DNA of 64,000 nt from Serratia proteamaculans (GCF_013337185.1 NZ_SWDE01000001.1:2108001-2172000); one strand, 5' to 3'; numbered from the stretch's first letter, positions 9,667-18,855 are shown. Numbers and translations are program-made. The notes: a model not told the origin generated them from the sequence alone.

Positions 9667-10452
9667 ATGCAATCAGAAGCCTTGTCCGGCCCTAAAGCCC
9701 TGGGTGCCTTCCTGCGCGCGCACCGGGAACGCATCACACCGGAAATGCTGGGTTTACCCAGCGCCCCACGCCGTCGCACCAGCGGCCTGCGCCGTGAAGA
9801 ACTGGCCCAAATCAGCGGTATCAGCGCCACTTGGTATACCTGGATCGAACAGGGACGCGAAGTTTCCATCTCCCCCCATACGCTGGCACGCATTGCCAAA
9901 GCGCTACGCCTGGGGGCAGCCGAACGTCACTACCTGTTTACCCTGGCGCGCGTGGCCGATCCCGAACAGGAGCATCATCAGGAAACGGCGAACAGCGCCG
10001 TGTTGCAAAGCGTTCACCAGGTAACGGTGCCCTGCTACCTGCTGGATATCACCTGGAATGTCGTTGCCTGGAACCCGCAGGCGGAAAGCCTGTTCAGCGG
10101 TTGGCTGGGCCAGGCCGCTACCCCCAACCTGCTGCACTTTATGTTTTTCCATCCGTTGGCCAAAACCCTGGTCAGCGACTGGGACGACCGTGCACGACGC
10201 GTGGTCGCCGAATTTCGGGCCGAAACCAGTCACCATCAGAACACCGAAGAAATGCGCGCTTTCGTACGCAACATGACGCACAACAGTGAGGCCTTTAACC
10301 ACTGGTGGAAACAGCAGGACGTGCTGGCAAGAGAAGGAGGCGAGCGTGTGTTTACCCATTTGCAACAGGGGGAGCTGCGCTATCGGCAACTGACGTTTAA
10401 CCCGGCCGAAAATAGCGGGTTGAAGCTGGTGATGCTGATCCCTCTGCCGTAA
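9667..10452 (+). CDS. XRE-family regulator with MmyB-like ligand-binding domain
   Basis: A 261-residue regulator. Residues about 8-80 form a helix-turn-helix with the typical opening LGAFLRAHRERITPEMLGLP...RRTSGLRREELAQISGISATWYTWIEQGR; the rest is the PAS-like MmyB domain (YLLDITWNVVAWNPQAE, NLLHFMFFHP), which binds small hydrophobic ligands in the one studied member. The start is ATG 9667, after the ribosome-binding site CAGGAGG; the open frame extends upstream to 9466 without homology. Such genes usually control a divergent enzyme gene, here the methyltransferase. Confidence 0.9.
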   Translation: MQSEALSGPKALGAFLRAHRERITPEMLGLPSAPRRRTSGLRREELAQISGISATWYTWIEQGREVSISPHTLARIAKALRLGAAERHYLFTLARVADPEQEHHQETANSAVLQSVHQVTVPCYLLDITWNVVAWNPQAESLFSGWLGQAATPNLLHFMFFHPLAKTLVSDWDDRARRVVAEFRAETSHHQNTEEMRAFVRNMTHNSEAFNHWWKQQDVLAREGGERVFTHLQQGELRYRQLTFNPAENSGLKLVMLIPLP

Positions 10453-10578
10453 CTGGTAACAAATTCATAAACAGGTTTACCTGCCATTTATTTATTGGTT
10501 CATGTAAACGCGCTAGGGTGATAGCTACCGATGATATCCATCATCCAGTAACGTTATTCATCTCCTTGAGGTAATCCT

Positions 10579-11331
10579 ATGCAATCCGAAGAACAACGTC
10601 TTATCGATGGTCTGTTTGGCCGCTTGAAAGAAGCCGAGACCAAGACGGGCCAGAGGGATCTCCAGGCAGAGCAGCAAATCAACCAGCACATCCGTGAACA
10701 GCCTTCCGCGCCCTATTACATGGCGCAGGCGATGATCATTCAGGAAGCGGCGCTGAAACAGTTGGATCAGCGGGTGAAAGATCTGGAGAGTCAACTTGCC
10801 CAACAGCAGCAAAATAACGCCAGCCAGCCAAGCAGCGGTGGTTTTCTGGCCGGGCTGTTCGGCGGCGGTAACCGTAACACGCCAAGCCCACGCGAGCAGT
10901 ACCAGGCGCAACAACAGAATAACGCGGCATGGAACAATCAGCCACAGCCGGGTTATGCTCCACAGCAGCAGCAACCGGCTTACAACCAGCCACCACAGGC
11001 GGCACCTTCACGTGCCGGTGGGTTCCTCGGTGGGGCATTGCAAACCGCAGCCGGTGTGGCAGGCGGGGTGGTATTGGCCGATATGCTGACCGGCATGTTC
11101 CGCCATTCGCAACCGCAAGAGATTGTGAACATTATCGATGAGACCCCGGCAACGCCAGTAGATGACAGTGCGATGAGCAATTTCGACGCCTCCAACAACC
11201 TCGACACCTTCAACGGTGGCGATAACCGCTTCCTCAATCAGGATAACGGCTTCCAGAACGCGGATTATCAAAACGACGATAACACCGACTTCTCTGATGA
11301 CGATTACAGCGACGACGATTCGTTTATCTGA
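10579..11331 (+). CDS. DUF2076 domain protein
   Basis: A 250-residue protein with the DUF2076 arrangement. The helical N-terminal part (EEQRLIDGLFGRLKEAE, with a coiled coil near 58-75) is followed by a Gln/Pro/Asn-rich linker, a glycine-rich hydrophobic segment (GGFLGGALQTAAGVAGGVVLADML, about 148-172) and a very acidic Asp/Asn tail. Related proteins are sometimes called periplasmic ligand-binding sensors, but there is no signal peptide and the function is unproven. A strong terminator hairpin follows the stop codon. Confidence 0.8.
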   Translation: MQSEEQRLIDGLFGRLKEAETKTGQRDLQAEQQINQHIREQPSAPYYMAQAMIIQEAALKQLDQRVKDLESQLAQQQQNNASQPSSGGFLAGLFGGGNRNTPSPREQYQAQQQNNAAWNNQPQPGYAPQQQQPAYNQPPQAAPSRAGGFLGGALQTAAGVAGGVVLADMLTGMFRHSQPQEIVNIIDETPATPVDDSAMSNFDASNNLDTFNGGDNRFLNQDNGFQNADYQNDDNTDFSDDDYSDDDSFI

Positions 11332-11337
11332 TGCCAG

Positions 11338-11362
11338 CCCCTCTCCGCCCGGGGAGGGGTTT
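11338..11362 (+). terminator. Rho-independent terminator
   Basis: A 9-bp stem (CCCCTCTCC with CGGGGAGGGG opposite, one G-T pair) with a GCCC loop and a short T-run, starting 6 bases after the stop of the DUF2076 gene. Confidence 0.7.
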
Positions 11363-11431
11363 AATGTTTCTTGTTCCCCGCATCCTGGTCTACAGTTAAC
11401 CCTTGCCAATGACCGCAAGTGACGAGAAACC

Positions 11432-11983
11432 ATGTCAAAAATTCCCTCTACCCGCCCTTTTGTTAGCGCCCGCATGCTGATGCGTCCGCCGGTGGCCGAC
11501 GATGTTGCCCGCTTTTACGCTATTTTTGGCGATCCGGAAACTCAACGCTTTAATCCCGCCGGACCTGTCGCCAATGAACAGTTGGCACAACGGGCCCTGT
11601 CAGAAAGGATCGAAAACTGGCGGCAGCACGGCTATGGTTCCTGGGCGATTGCGCTGCATGAACGGCCGGAGTGGATTATTGGATTTGGCGGGATTTCCTG
11701 GCGGCCGCTGGGGGCTCAACGTACGGTGAACCTGGGCTATCGTTTTGATACGCAGGTTTGGGGCCGTGGATTAGCTACGGAACTGGCGCAAGCCTCGCTG
11801 AAATATGGTTTCGAACAGCTGCGGCTGGCAGAAATTTCCGCGATTGTTCGTGAAAAAAATCTGGCCTCGTGCCGCGTACTGGAAAAAGCAGGTTTACGTC
11901 TGGTGGATACCCTCGATGACGTACCCGGTGATAGACCCAGCCTGGTATACAGCATCACGAGCAGCGAGTATCAGGGCTGCTGA
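11432..11983 (+). CDS. GNAT family N-acetyltransferase (RimJ/RimL-type)
   Basis: A 183-residue acetyltransferase of the GNAT_3 type: TARM-like opening (VSARMLMRPP), IIGFGGISW, then LGYRFDTQVWGRGLATELAQASLKYGF, which is the acetyl-CoA binding segment, and NLASCRVLEKAGLR near the end. These enzymes acetylate ribosomal proteins, amino acids or toxins; no specific substrate can be chosen. Its last 13 bases overlap the 3' end of the convergent small membrane protein gene. Confidence 0.88.
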   Translation: MSKIPSTRPFVSARMLMRPPVADDVARFYAIFGDPETQRFNPAGPVANEQLAQRALSERIENWRQHGYGSWAIALHERPEWIIGFGGISWRPLGAQRTVNLGYRFDTQVWGRGLATELAQASLKYGFEQLRLAEISAIVREKNLASCRVLEKAGLRLVDTLDDVPGDRPSLVYSITSSEYQGC

Positions 11984-12234
11984 GACGGGGGTTCATCGTT
12001 GATTTTCGCCAGTTTCCGGCGGTAGGACTTCACCTTCTGACGTTTCTTCAGCCAGGTGGTAGTGGATACGATAAAAATCAGCCCGGACATGGTCAGTACG
12101 CCAATCGGATGGCCGTAAAACACCATCAGGGTAAAATAAATGGCAGAGACAATCGCTACCCATTTCGCCGTATTGCCCATCGTATTCTTTTCCTGACTTA
12201 AACGGCGGATGTGCTCTTCTTCACTGATTCCCAT
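11971..12234 (-). CDS. Small membrane protein of unknown function
   Basis: An 87-residue protein with a charged N-terminus (MGISEEEHIRRLSQEKN), two hydrophobic helices (about 23-38 and 42-60) and a strongly basic tail (KKRQKVKSYRRKLAK). I do not recognise the family. The ribosome-binding site GGGAGAG precedes the start. It ends inside the convergent acetyltransferase gene (13-bp overlap). Confidence 0.65.
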   Translation of the reverse strand: MGISEEEHIRRLSQEKNTMGNTAKWVAIVSAIYFTLMVFYGHPIGVLTMSGLIFIVSTTTWLKKRQKVKSYRRKLAKINDEPPSQQP

Positions 12235-12329
12235 ACTCTCTCCCGATTGGCTGAACGTTCCATTATATGGGGCCGGAATGCTGATATTTCAATCGATTAA
12301 AGGGTAAAGAAGCGTAAAGCTCAGCGGGT

Positions 12330-12773
12330 TTATTCACCACGACGATGCAGATAGCGCTTCGGCAACTCCAGCCCAGGCAAGGCGGAGCCATCATTGCGAC
12401 CAAACAGCCGATATCGGTTACGCGCCACCGCATTGTAAAATGCATCCGCCAGCCGTGGCGGCAGAAAGCGTGCCAATGCCAGCAGGCGAAATGGCCAGCC
12501 AAGCTGTTGCAGTGCCTGAAAGAAAGCCGCCGAACGCAGCCAATGCTGGCCCTGTGCCAGATAAACAATGGAGTCAAAACGATCGGTAGGTAACGCCAGC
12601 CAGCGCAGAATGGCCTGCCCTTCCTCGGATTGCACCGTGGCCAGCAGGATCTTGCCGTGACGATCGGCGCGGATCAAAAATCTCACCAGCCCGTGACACA
12701 GGTTACATTCGCCATCGAATAACAGCACCCGGTCACCGGGCTGCAGATAAGGGGGGAGTCCTGGCCGATTCAT
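12330..12773 (-). CDS. DCC-family thiol-disulfide oxidoreductase-like protein
   Basis: A 147-residue protein of the DCC (YuxK) family, named from the motif seen here at residues 20-26, DGECNLC, with Cys23 and Cys26 placed as in a redox CxxC. The remainder shows the family pattern (RFLIRADRHGKILLATVQSEEG; FLPPRLADAFYNAVARNRYRLFG). Members are predicted to have a thioredoxin-like fold; the physiological partner is unknown. It is a single gene. Confidence 0.88.
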   Translation of the reverse strand: MNRPGLPPYLQPGDRVLLFDGECNLCHGLVRFLIRADRHGKILLATVQSEEGQAILRWLALPTDRFDSIVYLAQGQHWLRSAAFFQALQQLGWPFRLLALARFLPPRLADAFYNAVARNRYRLFGRNDGSALPGLELPKRYLHRRGE

Positions 12774-12836
12774 CCTGCCTCCTGAGGGGTTGCCACCAGA
12801 CTAACGTGCATTCCCCCTCAGTGCCAGCAGGCTTGT

Positions 12837-13172
12837 TTAAGGCGCAGGCGGGGCCGGTGGGTTATCCGGCAATGCCACAACGGAGATACGCACCTCATAA
12901 TGTTTGGCACTGCTGGCCGGGAGCACCGAGGTTAGCTTATTGATGGTTTCAGTCGGATTATCACTGGCAGAAGTCGCGCAGAATAGCTCGCCCCCGTGGC
13001 AGAAACCCGGTTTGGGCATATGCCCACCAGGGAACGGCGGCAAGCGGAAACCTTGCTCAGCCGGCGGCGGGGCATTTTTATCGGCCGGAGCCGGAGCGGA
13101 AAGCGCACTGACGCTGAACAGCGTCACGCCAGCCAGAAAAGGCAGTGCCAGTACTTTGACGGTATTTTTCAT
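12837..13172 (-). CDS. Secreted proline-rich protein of unknown function
   Basis: A 111-residue exported protein. ATG 13172 is chosen because it is preceded by GAGGT and begins a signal peptide (MKNTVKVLALPFLAGVTLFS...LSAPA); the open frame upstream adds a basic stretch with no merit. The mature part is rich in Pro, has two Cys (PGFCHGGELFCA) and ends PPAPPAP. I do not recognise it. Confidence 0.65.
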   Translation of the reverse strand: MKNTVKVLALPFLAGVTLFSVSALSAPAPADKNAPPPAEQGFRLPPFPGGHMPKPGFCHGGELFCATSASDNPTETINKLTSVLPASSAKHYEVRISVVALPDNPPAPPAP

Positions 13173-13384
13173 GTAATTGACCTCATTTGCCGGGATTGGG
13201 TTTAACCTACCCCGCCCCCGGCCCATGAGAAAGTCGCTTTTCACGACCTTTTCACCCCCGATGATCTTTGCTTACATATCACCGCTAACGTGATGAAAGC
13301 TTAAGGATTATGTAAAAATCATGAAGAAGTTTTTGTTGAGAACACACGGCTGTACAACATGAAAGGCATTCAGCCTAACGATTT

Positions 13385-14554
13385 TTACGACTGCGTTTTT
13401 TTCTTCTGTCTGAAGTTTTCATCATCAATACAATAATGATAGGAATCGATAATCAAGCCTGTCAGCCGCAAGATATTCTCAGGTCGGTCAATAATAATAT
13501 GCCCTCCAGCAGCAAGTTCTAAACCCGCTCGGATAATTTCGGCATGTCTCTCTTCGTTGATTTCCAAAGGGAGTAATACGGTAGGCCTCTGCTTATTGTC
13601 GAAATAGCGTAAAACCCATCGGGTAGTCTTCCCCTGAACAAGAATACTGAAATAACTTTCCGTATCTTTTGCTGTTAAATCTGCACTTTCACCCAGGATC
13701 ATTGCCACATTTTCAAATAAAGCCCGCTCTGCAAAGGTTGTAACTATCTTACTGTTTTCTGGGTCAATAATCGGCGCTAGCGGATCGATTTCGTTGCTTT
13801 TATTAGCGTCACCAAACTCTTCAGACGGCGTTTTATTTTCAGAAGTTACAGACAGCCCGGAAACAACCATTGCACTTACCGCTTTCTCCACGGCCAGGCG
13901 CACCAAAGGGGTGATCGTCTCAAGAAAACGCTGGTTAAGTTGACGTTGGACGTTAGATCGATTCGCCACATATCTGACAAAATCCACGTCCACATCTCTT
14001 AGGCTGGCACTGATGGTCTTGGTAAATGAAGTCAGATAAATGCTCTCTTCAGCCAAGGTTCTCAACGCTTCCGGCTGAAATTGATCGTGTCTAAACCTAT
14101 AAAGCTGTTCAATATCAGAGTCATTTAAATCATTAAAATCTATCTTAAGGAAGGGCGTATCATCCATGATATTTTTATCTTTCAGATCGGTAAAGAACCG
14201 CCATTCCTTGCCGTTGGTGATTGCTGATACGGTGACTTCTGGGGTGGCATTAAAGTAACGTGATAGCTGTGGGCTGTGGTTTGTTAAGTTTTGGCTGAAG
14301 GATTTCGCCTCAATAAACATGACAGGTACGGCATGACAGAAAAGAGAATAATCAACCCGCTCCCCCACTTTAACTCCTGGGAAATCAGCGCCATACTCTG
14401 CTTTTACTTTAGTGGGGTCATAAGGGTGAAAACCAAGAATTTCCAATAAAGGTAAAATTAATGCCTGCTTTGTTGTTTCTTCCGTGTTGCAATGCTGGCC
14501 TACCGCAGCGACATGATGTACATGCGCTTTAAGCTTATCTCTGAATGCATTCAT
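13385..14554 (-). CDS. Orphan HsdR N-terminal-like nuclease protein (PD-(D/E)XK)
   Basis: A 389-residue protein whose first 170 residues match the type I restriction HsdR N-terminal domain: ETTKQALILPLLEILGFHPYDPTKVKAEY, then the nuclease core Asp68 (GERVDYSLF) and Glu82-Ala-Lys84 (FIEAKSF). There is no helicase motor, and no HsdM or HsdS gene nearby, so it is not a full type I system. The rest (about 180-389) is unassigned. ATG 14554 follows AGGGAT; the upstream extension has no support. The gene and its flanks are AT-rich compared with the neighbours, suggesting acquisition. It could be a defence nuclease or a remnant. Confidence 0.75.
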   Translation of the reverse strand: MNAFRDKLKAHVHHVAAVGQHCNTEETTKQALILPLLEILGFHPYDPTKVKAEYGADFPGVKVGERVDYSLFCHAVPVMFIEAKSFSQNLTNHSPQLSRYFNATPEVTVSAITNGKEWRFFTDLKDKNIMDDTPFLKIDFNDLNDSDIEQLYRFRHDQFQPEALRTLAEESIYLTSFTKTISASLRDVDVDFVRYVANRSNVQRQLNQRFLETITPLVRLAVEKAVSAMVVSGLSVTSENKTPSEEFGDANKSNEIDPLAPIIDPENSKIVTTFAERALFENVAMILGESADLTAKDTESYFSILVQGKTTRWVLRYFDNKQRPTVLLPLEINEERHAEIIRAGLELAAGGHIIIDRPENILRLTGLIIDSYHYCIDDENFRQKKKTQS

Positions 14555-15005
14555 CAAACATCCCTCTTGCTGTGTTAGAAATGGGTCATTTCTTAAAGTC
14601 ATACCTACAGAAAGATTTACTAATTTCACCAACGTTACCGTATCGGCAACTGGCTGAGTTTATTTGTTGAATAAAATAATATTAACCTTAAACATTAAAT
14701 ATATAGCAGAACAAGCAAGCTTTGATCAAAGGCATCAATTCAATATTAATACATAGTTCAAAAATAATCGGTCAGCATTCATAACCACAAAAAAACTAAT
14801 AGAAACTCAATCATTTCAATCGCAATCGAATTGCAGTATTTCACGGTTGCATTTCTGGTATTTTCTTGCTGAAATAGAACGGGATAAGCGGTAAGGGGAT
14901 GGATATAACAGGTGGATTTATCTACTAATATTTTTCAGTCAGCTAATATCTCTCAGTCTGGATAAAATAAAATGGAGCACAGCCAGCAGCTGCGCTCCAG
15001 AGACA
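14555..15005. other. AT-rich intergenic region
   Basis: About 450 bp with long A/T tracts (14640-14860 especially). No ORF, RNA gene or clear repeat is visible. It likely contains the promoter of the HsdR-like gene and marks the edge of acquired DNA. Confidence 0.5.
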
Positions 15006-15632
15006 TTACTTGCCGCGGGTCAGCGTGCTGTAACTGGTCATCAGGTTGCGGTAGTCAGGGATATGATTCGCAAACAGCGCCCCCAGCCCTTCCACATCGT
15101 TGCGCCAGTCGCGGTGCAGTTCACAGGCAACGCCGAACCAGGTCATCAGCTGCGCGCCTTCGGCTTCCATACGGCTCCAGGCCGATTGACGGGTCAGCTC
15201 ATTAAAGGTGCCGGAGGCGTCGGTGACCACAAACACCTCAAAACCCTCACTGAGAGCAGACAGCGCCGGAAAGGCTACGCACACTTCGGTAACCACCCCG
15301 GCAATAATCAATTGCTTACGACCGGTGGCTTTCACTGCCTTGACGAAATCATCGTTGTCCCAGGCATTAATCTGACCAGGACGCGGGATAAAGGGTGCAT
15401 CAGGGAATTGCGCTTTTAGCTCCGGCACCAGCGGGCCGTTGGGGCCATCTTCAAAGCTGGTGGTCAGGATGGTCGGCAGGTTGAAATACTTCGCTAAATC
15501 ACCCAATGCCAGTACGTTGTTTTTAAAACGATCGGGATCGATATCTCGTACCAGTGAAAGCAGCCCTGCCTGATGATCCACCAGCAATACGGCGGCCTGA
15601 TCCTTGTCGAGGCGCTTGTAATTTGCAGTCAT
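15006..15632 (-). CDS. ycaC: YcaC-type isochorismatase-family hydrolase
   Basis: A 208-residue cysteine hydrolase, the same length as E. coli YcaC. The catalytic triad pattern is present: Asp in VLLVDHQAG (residue 19), the Lys region KAVKATGRKQLIIAG and the nucleophile Cys in GVVTEVCVAFPAL, which lies after a cis-peptide. YcaC forms ring-shaped octamers; its natural substrate is unsettled. The next upstream gene on the same strand encodes a pirin, and the two probably share a promoter region facing a LysR regulator. Confidence 0.92.
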   Translation of the reverse strand: MTANYKRLDKDQAAVLLVDHQAGLLSLVRDIDPDRFKNNVLALGDLAKYFNLPTILTTSFEDGPNGPLVPELKAQFPDAPFIPRPGQINAWDNDDFVKAVKATGRKQLIIAGVVTEVCVAFPALSALSEGFEVFVVTDASGTFNELTRQSAWSRMEAEGAQLMTWFGVACELHRDWRNDVEGLGALFANHIPDYRNLMTSYSTLTRGK

Positions 15633-15770
15633 GGTTTACTCCTGTGGGGTTTTGATTATTGCGGCTAAAGTTGCCCTTGGCCGATAAGGCCAGAGCGCAG
15701 AGATTGTCTTAAAGTGTAGAACCGGATCCGGAGCTGTTTTTCCGGATCGGTTCTGAGGTGTGGATTGAGC

Positions 15771-16652
15771 TTAGACGGCTTCGTGCTTTGCCACCATGCT
15801 GCCAAACTTGCCACCGTTGAAGTCATGGAAAGCCTGCTGAATTTCCGCGTCGCTGTTCATCACAAACGGGCCGTAGCCGACGATTGGCTCGTCGATAGGC
15901 TCGCCGCTCAGTACCAGCAAGCTGACGTCATTATTGGCTTCGATAGTGATTGAATCCCCCGCACGGTCGAATCTGACCATTTGAGTTTCGCGCACCACTT
16001 CCTCGCCGTTAACATGAATGGCCCCGTGCAGCATCACCAGCGCCAGCGTATGGCCTTCTTTCACCGTCAGCGTGGTGGTGTGACCGGCGTTCAGCTTCAT
16101 ATCCCAGACATTGAGCGGGCTGAAGGTGCGTGCCGGGCCTGCTGCGTCGCCGAAACTACCGGCAATCACCCGAACCTGCCCTGCGCCGTCCGCCAGTGGG
16201 ACCACCGGGATATCCGCATTCAGCAGCGTCTGGTAACCCGGCTCAGCCATTTTGTCCTTGGCCGGAAGGTTTACCCACAACTGCACCATTTCCATGGTGC
16301 CGCCGTTGCGCGAGAAATCCCGTGAATGGAACTCTTCATGCAAAATGCCCGAGGCGGCAGTCATCCACTGCACGTCGCCGGGGCCAATCACCCCGCCGCT
16401 GCCGGTGGAATCGCGATGCTCAACTTCCCCCTGATAGACGATGGTCACCGTTTCAAACCCGCGATGCGGGTGCTGGCCAACGCCACGGGTGCCGGAGGCA
16501 GAGCGGAATTTGGTTGGCGCCGCGTGATCCAACAGCAGGAACGGGCTCATTTCCGCCCCCAGATCGTTATAGGAGAACAGCGAATTCACCAGGAAGCCGT
16601 TACCGACCCAATGGGCTTCAGGGCTGTTGTAAATACCGAGGATCTTTTTCAT
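15771..16652 (-). CDS. Pirin family protein (quercetin dioxygenase-like)
   Basis: A 293-residue bicupin. The metal-binding residues of the N-terminal cupin are visible: GVGQHPHRGFETVTIVYQGEVEHRDS, with the two His of HPH, and SGILHEEFHS, with the third His and the Glu. Pirins are Fe-dependent; the E. coli relative YhhW has quercetinase activity, but the role in vivo is open. It lies upstream of ycaC with 138 bp between and is divergent from a LysR gene, which likely regulates it. Confidence 0.9.
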   Translation of the reverse strand: MKKILGIYNSPEAHWVGNGFLVNSLFSYNDLGAEMSPFLLLDHAAPTKFRSASGTRGVGQHPHRGFETVTIVYQGEVEHRDSTGSGGVIGPGDVQWMTAASGILHEEFHSRDFSRNGGTMEMVQLWVNLPAKDKMAEPGYQTLLNADIPVVPLADGAGQVRVIAGSFGDAAGPARTFSPLNVWDMKLNAGHTTTLTVKEGHTLALVMLHGAIHVNGEEVVRETQMVRFDRAGDSITIEANNDVSLLVLSGEPIDEPIVGYGPFVMNSDAEIQQAFHDFNGGKFGSMVAKHEAV

Positions 16653-16778
16653 CTTGGACTCCTGTTTCAGGTCTCACGACCTTAGGTTGATGCCAGAAGT
16701 TTAATCCAACGCCATTTGCTGCAGTAGTAGGCAAGATGTACACTCAGCGTTCTATATATGGAACGATAAGGACAGGCG

Positions 16779-17687
16779 ATGTTCACTGATTTGAACGATC
16801 TGTTTTATTTCGCCAGCGTGGTCGATCATCAGGGGTTCGCCCCCGCCAGTCGGGCGCTGGGTATTCCCAAGTCCAAACTGAGCCGCCGCGTAGCACTGTT
16901 GGAAGAACGCCTGGGCGTACGCCTGATCCAACGCTCAACGCGGCGTTTTTCCGTCACCGACGTGGGGATGAATTACTACGCACACTGCAAGGCGATGCTG
17001 GTGGAGGCCGATGCGGCGCAGCAGGCGATCGAACAAACCCGCGCCGAACCCTGCGGCACGGTGCGCATGTCCTGCCCGGTGGCGATCCTTCATACCCGAG
17101 TAGGCAGTATGGTGGCGGCCTTTATGGCCGATTACCCGCAAGTCACGGTGCATCTGGACGCCACCAACCGTCGGGTTGATGTGGTGGGTGAAGGGCTGGA
17201 TCTGGCGATCCGCGTGCGGCCACCGCCGCTGGAAGACAGCGATCTGGTACTGAAGATCCTGGCGCAGCGCACCTGGTGTGTCGCCGCCAGCCCGGCATTG
17301 GTACGAACCCTCGGCCCGGTTAAACAACCGGAGGATCTGCATAAGTACCCCACGCTCGATCTCGGGCCTGCGCGTGCACAGCATCTGTGGCAGTTGACCG
17401 GGCCGGACGGCGTGAAAGTGGAATGGGAACACCGGCCACGGCTGGTCACCGACGATATGCTGATGTTGCGTACCGCGGCGATTGCCGGTGCCGGTATTGT
17501 ACAACTGCCGTCGATGATGATGCGCGACGACATGTTGCGTGGCGAGCTGGTGCAACTGTTACCCGGCTGGCAGCCACAGGGCGGCGTGGTGCATGCGGTT
17601 TACCCGTCACGCCGTGGGCTATTGCCAGCGGTGCGGCTGCTGCTCGACTATCTGGCGCAGCAGTTCTCGACTATCGAAGAAGAGTGA
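16779..17687 (+). CDS. LysR-family transcriptional regulator
   Basis: A 302-residue LysR protein. The winged helix covers residues 3-62 (FTDLNDLFYFASVVDHQGFAPASRALGIPKSKLSRRVALLEERLGVRLIQRSTRRF), followed by the effector domain (RVDVVGEGLDLAIRVRPPPLEDSDLV is the usual signature of the CrgA/YafC-like branch). It is divergent from the pirin/ycaC genes, 126 bp apart, which suggests it controls them. The inducer is unknown. Its stop abuts the stop of the convergent VOC gene. Confidence 0.92.
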   Translation: MFTDLNDLFYFASVVDHQGFAPASRALGIPKSKLSRRVALLEERLGVRLIQRSTRRFSVTDVGMNYYAHCKAMLVEADAAQQAIEQTRAEPCGTVRMSCPVAILHTRVGSMVAAFMADYPQVTVHLDATNRRVDVVGEGLDLAIRVRPPPLEDSDLVLKILAQRTWCVAASPALVRTLGPVKQPEDLHKYPTLDLGPARAQHLWQLTGPDGVKVEWEHRPRLVTDDMLMLRTAAIAGAGIVQLPSMMMRDDMLRGELVQLLPGWQPQGGVVHAVYPSRRGLLPAVRLLLDYLAQQFSTIEEE

Positions 17688-18071
17688 TCAGCCGGTGATT
17701 TCGATGACGTTGCCGTCCGGATCGCGGATGATCGCTTCGTAAAAACCATCGCCGGTCCAGCGTGGCGGCGCTTGCAGGATCCCCTCCTGCTGCGCGCGCT
17801 GCGCCAGTTGATCGACCAGGCCCTCGTCGCCGAGCGACAGCGCAATATGCGCCCAGCCGACGCGTTCATTGGCCTGCTCCGCCGGCAGCAACTCCGGCAA
17901 ACTCATGATCTCCAGCGTTGGGCCGCTGGCCAGGCTGACAAAACGGGAAACAAAACCCGGGCGATTCTTGCTAACGTACAATTCTCCTGCCACGCCGTTG
18001 AAGTAACGCTGCCAGAACGCCACCTGTGCGTCAATATCACGGGTCCATAGGGCAACATGGGCTATTTTCAT
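17688..18071 (-). CDS. VOC family protein (glyoxalase/bleomycin resistance-like)
   Basis: A 127-residue metal-dependent VOC fold protein. The paired beta-alpha-beta-beta-beta units are recognisable: MKIAHVALWTRDIDAQVAFWQRYF at the start and DGFYEAIIRDPDGNVIEITG at the end. Start ATG 18071 is preferred because it immediately follows the stop of the DeoR gene (TGAAATG), giving translational coupling, and GGAGA precedes it. It probably performs an isomerase or ring-opening reaction on a ligand sensed by that DeoR protein. Confidence 0.85.
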   Translation of the reverse strand: MKIAHVALWTRDIDAQVAFWQRYFNGVAGELYVSKNRPGFVSRFVSLASGPTLEIMSLPELLPAEQANERVGWAHIALSLGDEGLVDQLAQRAQQEGILQAPPRWTGDGFYEAIIRDPDGNVIEITG

Positions 18072-18072
18072 T

Positions 18073-18855
18073 TCAGTCTCCAATTGATGAATCGCTGTAC
18101 AACACCTTGCCACCGCTGTGGGTCACCTGCTGTTCGAGCTGTGTGTGCTTGCCGGGAGGCGTCACCAAATAATCAACGCGGCTGGCATGAAGGAAGCTGT
18201 AAGGGGCATAGGTATTTAATTTGTCGCCGGTACAGAGCACCGCCACATTTCCGCAACGCGTCAGCAGGCGTTTCTTGAACTGAGCATCCTGATAATTCAG
18301 CGCCGAAAAACCGCTGCCCGGCTCATAGGCGCAGATGCCGGTAAAGGCGATGTCGAAATGAAAACCGTCAATTTCCTGTACCGCTTTAGCGTCCACGCAA
18401 CCACCGATGTCGGCATCCAGCTCTCCGCCGATTAAAATAGTGCGGATCCCCGGCCTTTCCAGCATTTTGGCAGCGATACTCAGCGAATTGGTCACCACTG
18501 TCAGCCGTTGGTCAGAGGGCAACAGATCGGCCAGATAAAGGTGGGTGCTGCCGGCATCGAGGAAAATCACCTGATCCTGCTTGATCAACGTCAGTGCGGC
18601 CAATGCCAGCGCCTGTTTCTCATCACCGCTCAAATGTAGACGTGTACTAATCGATCCGGTTGCCGGTGTCGGTGCCAGTGCGCCGCCATAAATGCGTTTA
18701 CACAAGTTTTGAGCCGCCAACTGGCGCAGATCGCGCCGAATGGTGGCTTCGGTGGTGTTCAGGCGCGTGGCCATTTCAGCCGCCAGCACCTGCCCCTGTT
18801 GCTGTAGCAGGGTCAGGATAGCTTCATGGCGTTGGTTGGGGAGCAGTTTGGACAT
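18073..18855 (-). CDS. DeoR-family transcriptional regulator
   Basis: A 260-residue sugar-type repressor. Residues 1-60 form the DeoR helix-turn-helix (NQRHEAILTLLQQQGQVLAAEMATRLNTTEATIRRDLRQLAAQNLCKRIYGGAL), followed by the DeoRC sensor domain (IFLDAGSTHLYLADLL, LTVVTNSLSIAAKM). Such proteins bind phosphorylated sugars. Start ATG 18855 follows GAGAGGAAAA; upstream codons overlap the operator-like element. It is co-transcribed with the VOC gene, one base apart. Confidence 0.9.
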   Translation of the reverse strand: MSKLLPNQRHEAILTLLQQQGQVLAAEMATRLNTTEATIRRDLRQLAAQNLCKRIYGGALAPTPATGSISTRLHLSGDEKQALALAALTLIKQDQVIFLDAGSTHLYLADLLPSDQRLTVVTNSLSIAAKMLERPGIRTILIGGELDADIGGCVDAKAVQEIDGFHFDIAFTGICAYEPGSGFSALNYQDAQFKKRLLTRCGNVAVLCTGDKLNTYAPYSFLHASRVDYLVTPPGKHTQLEQQVTHSGGKVLYSDSSIGD

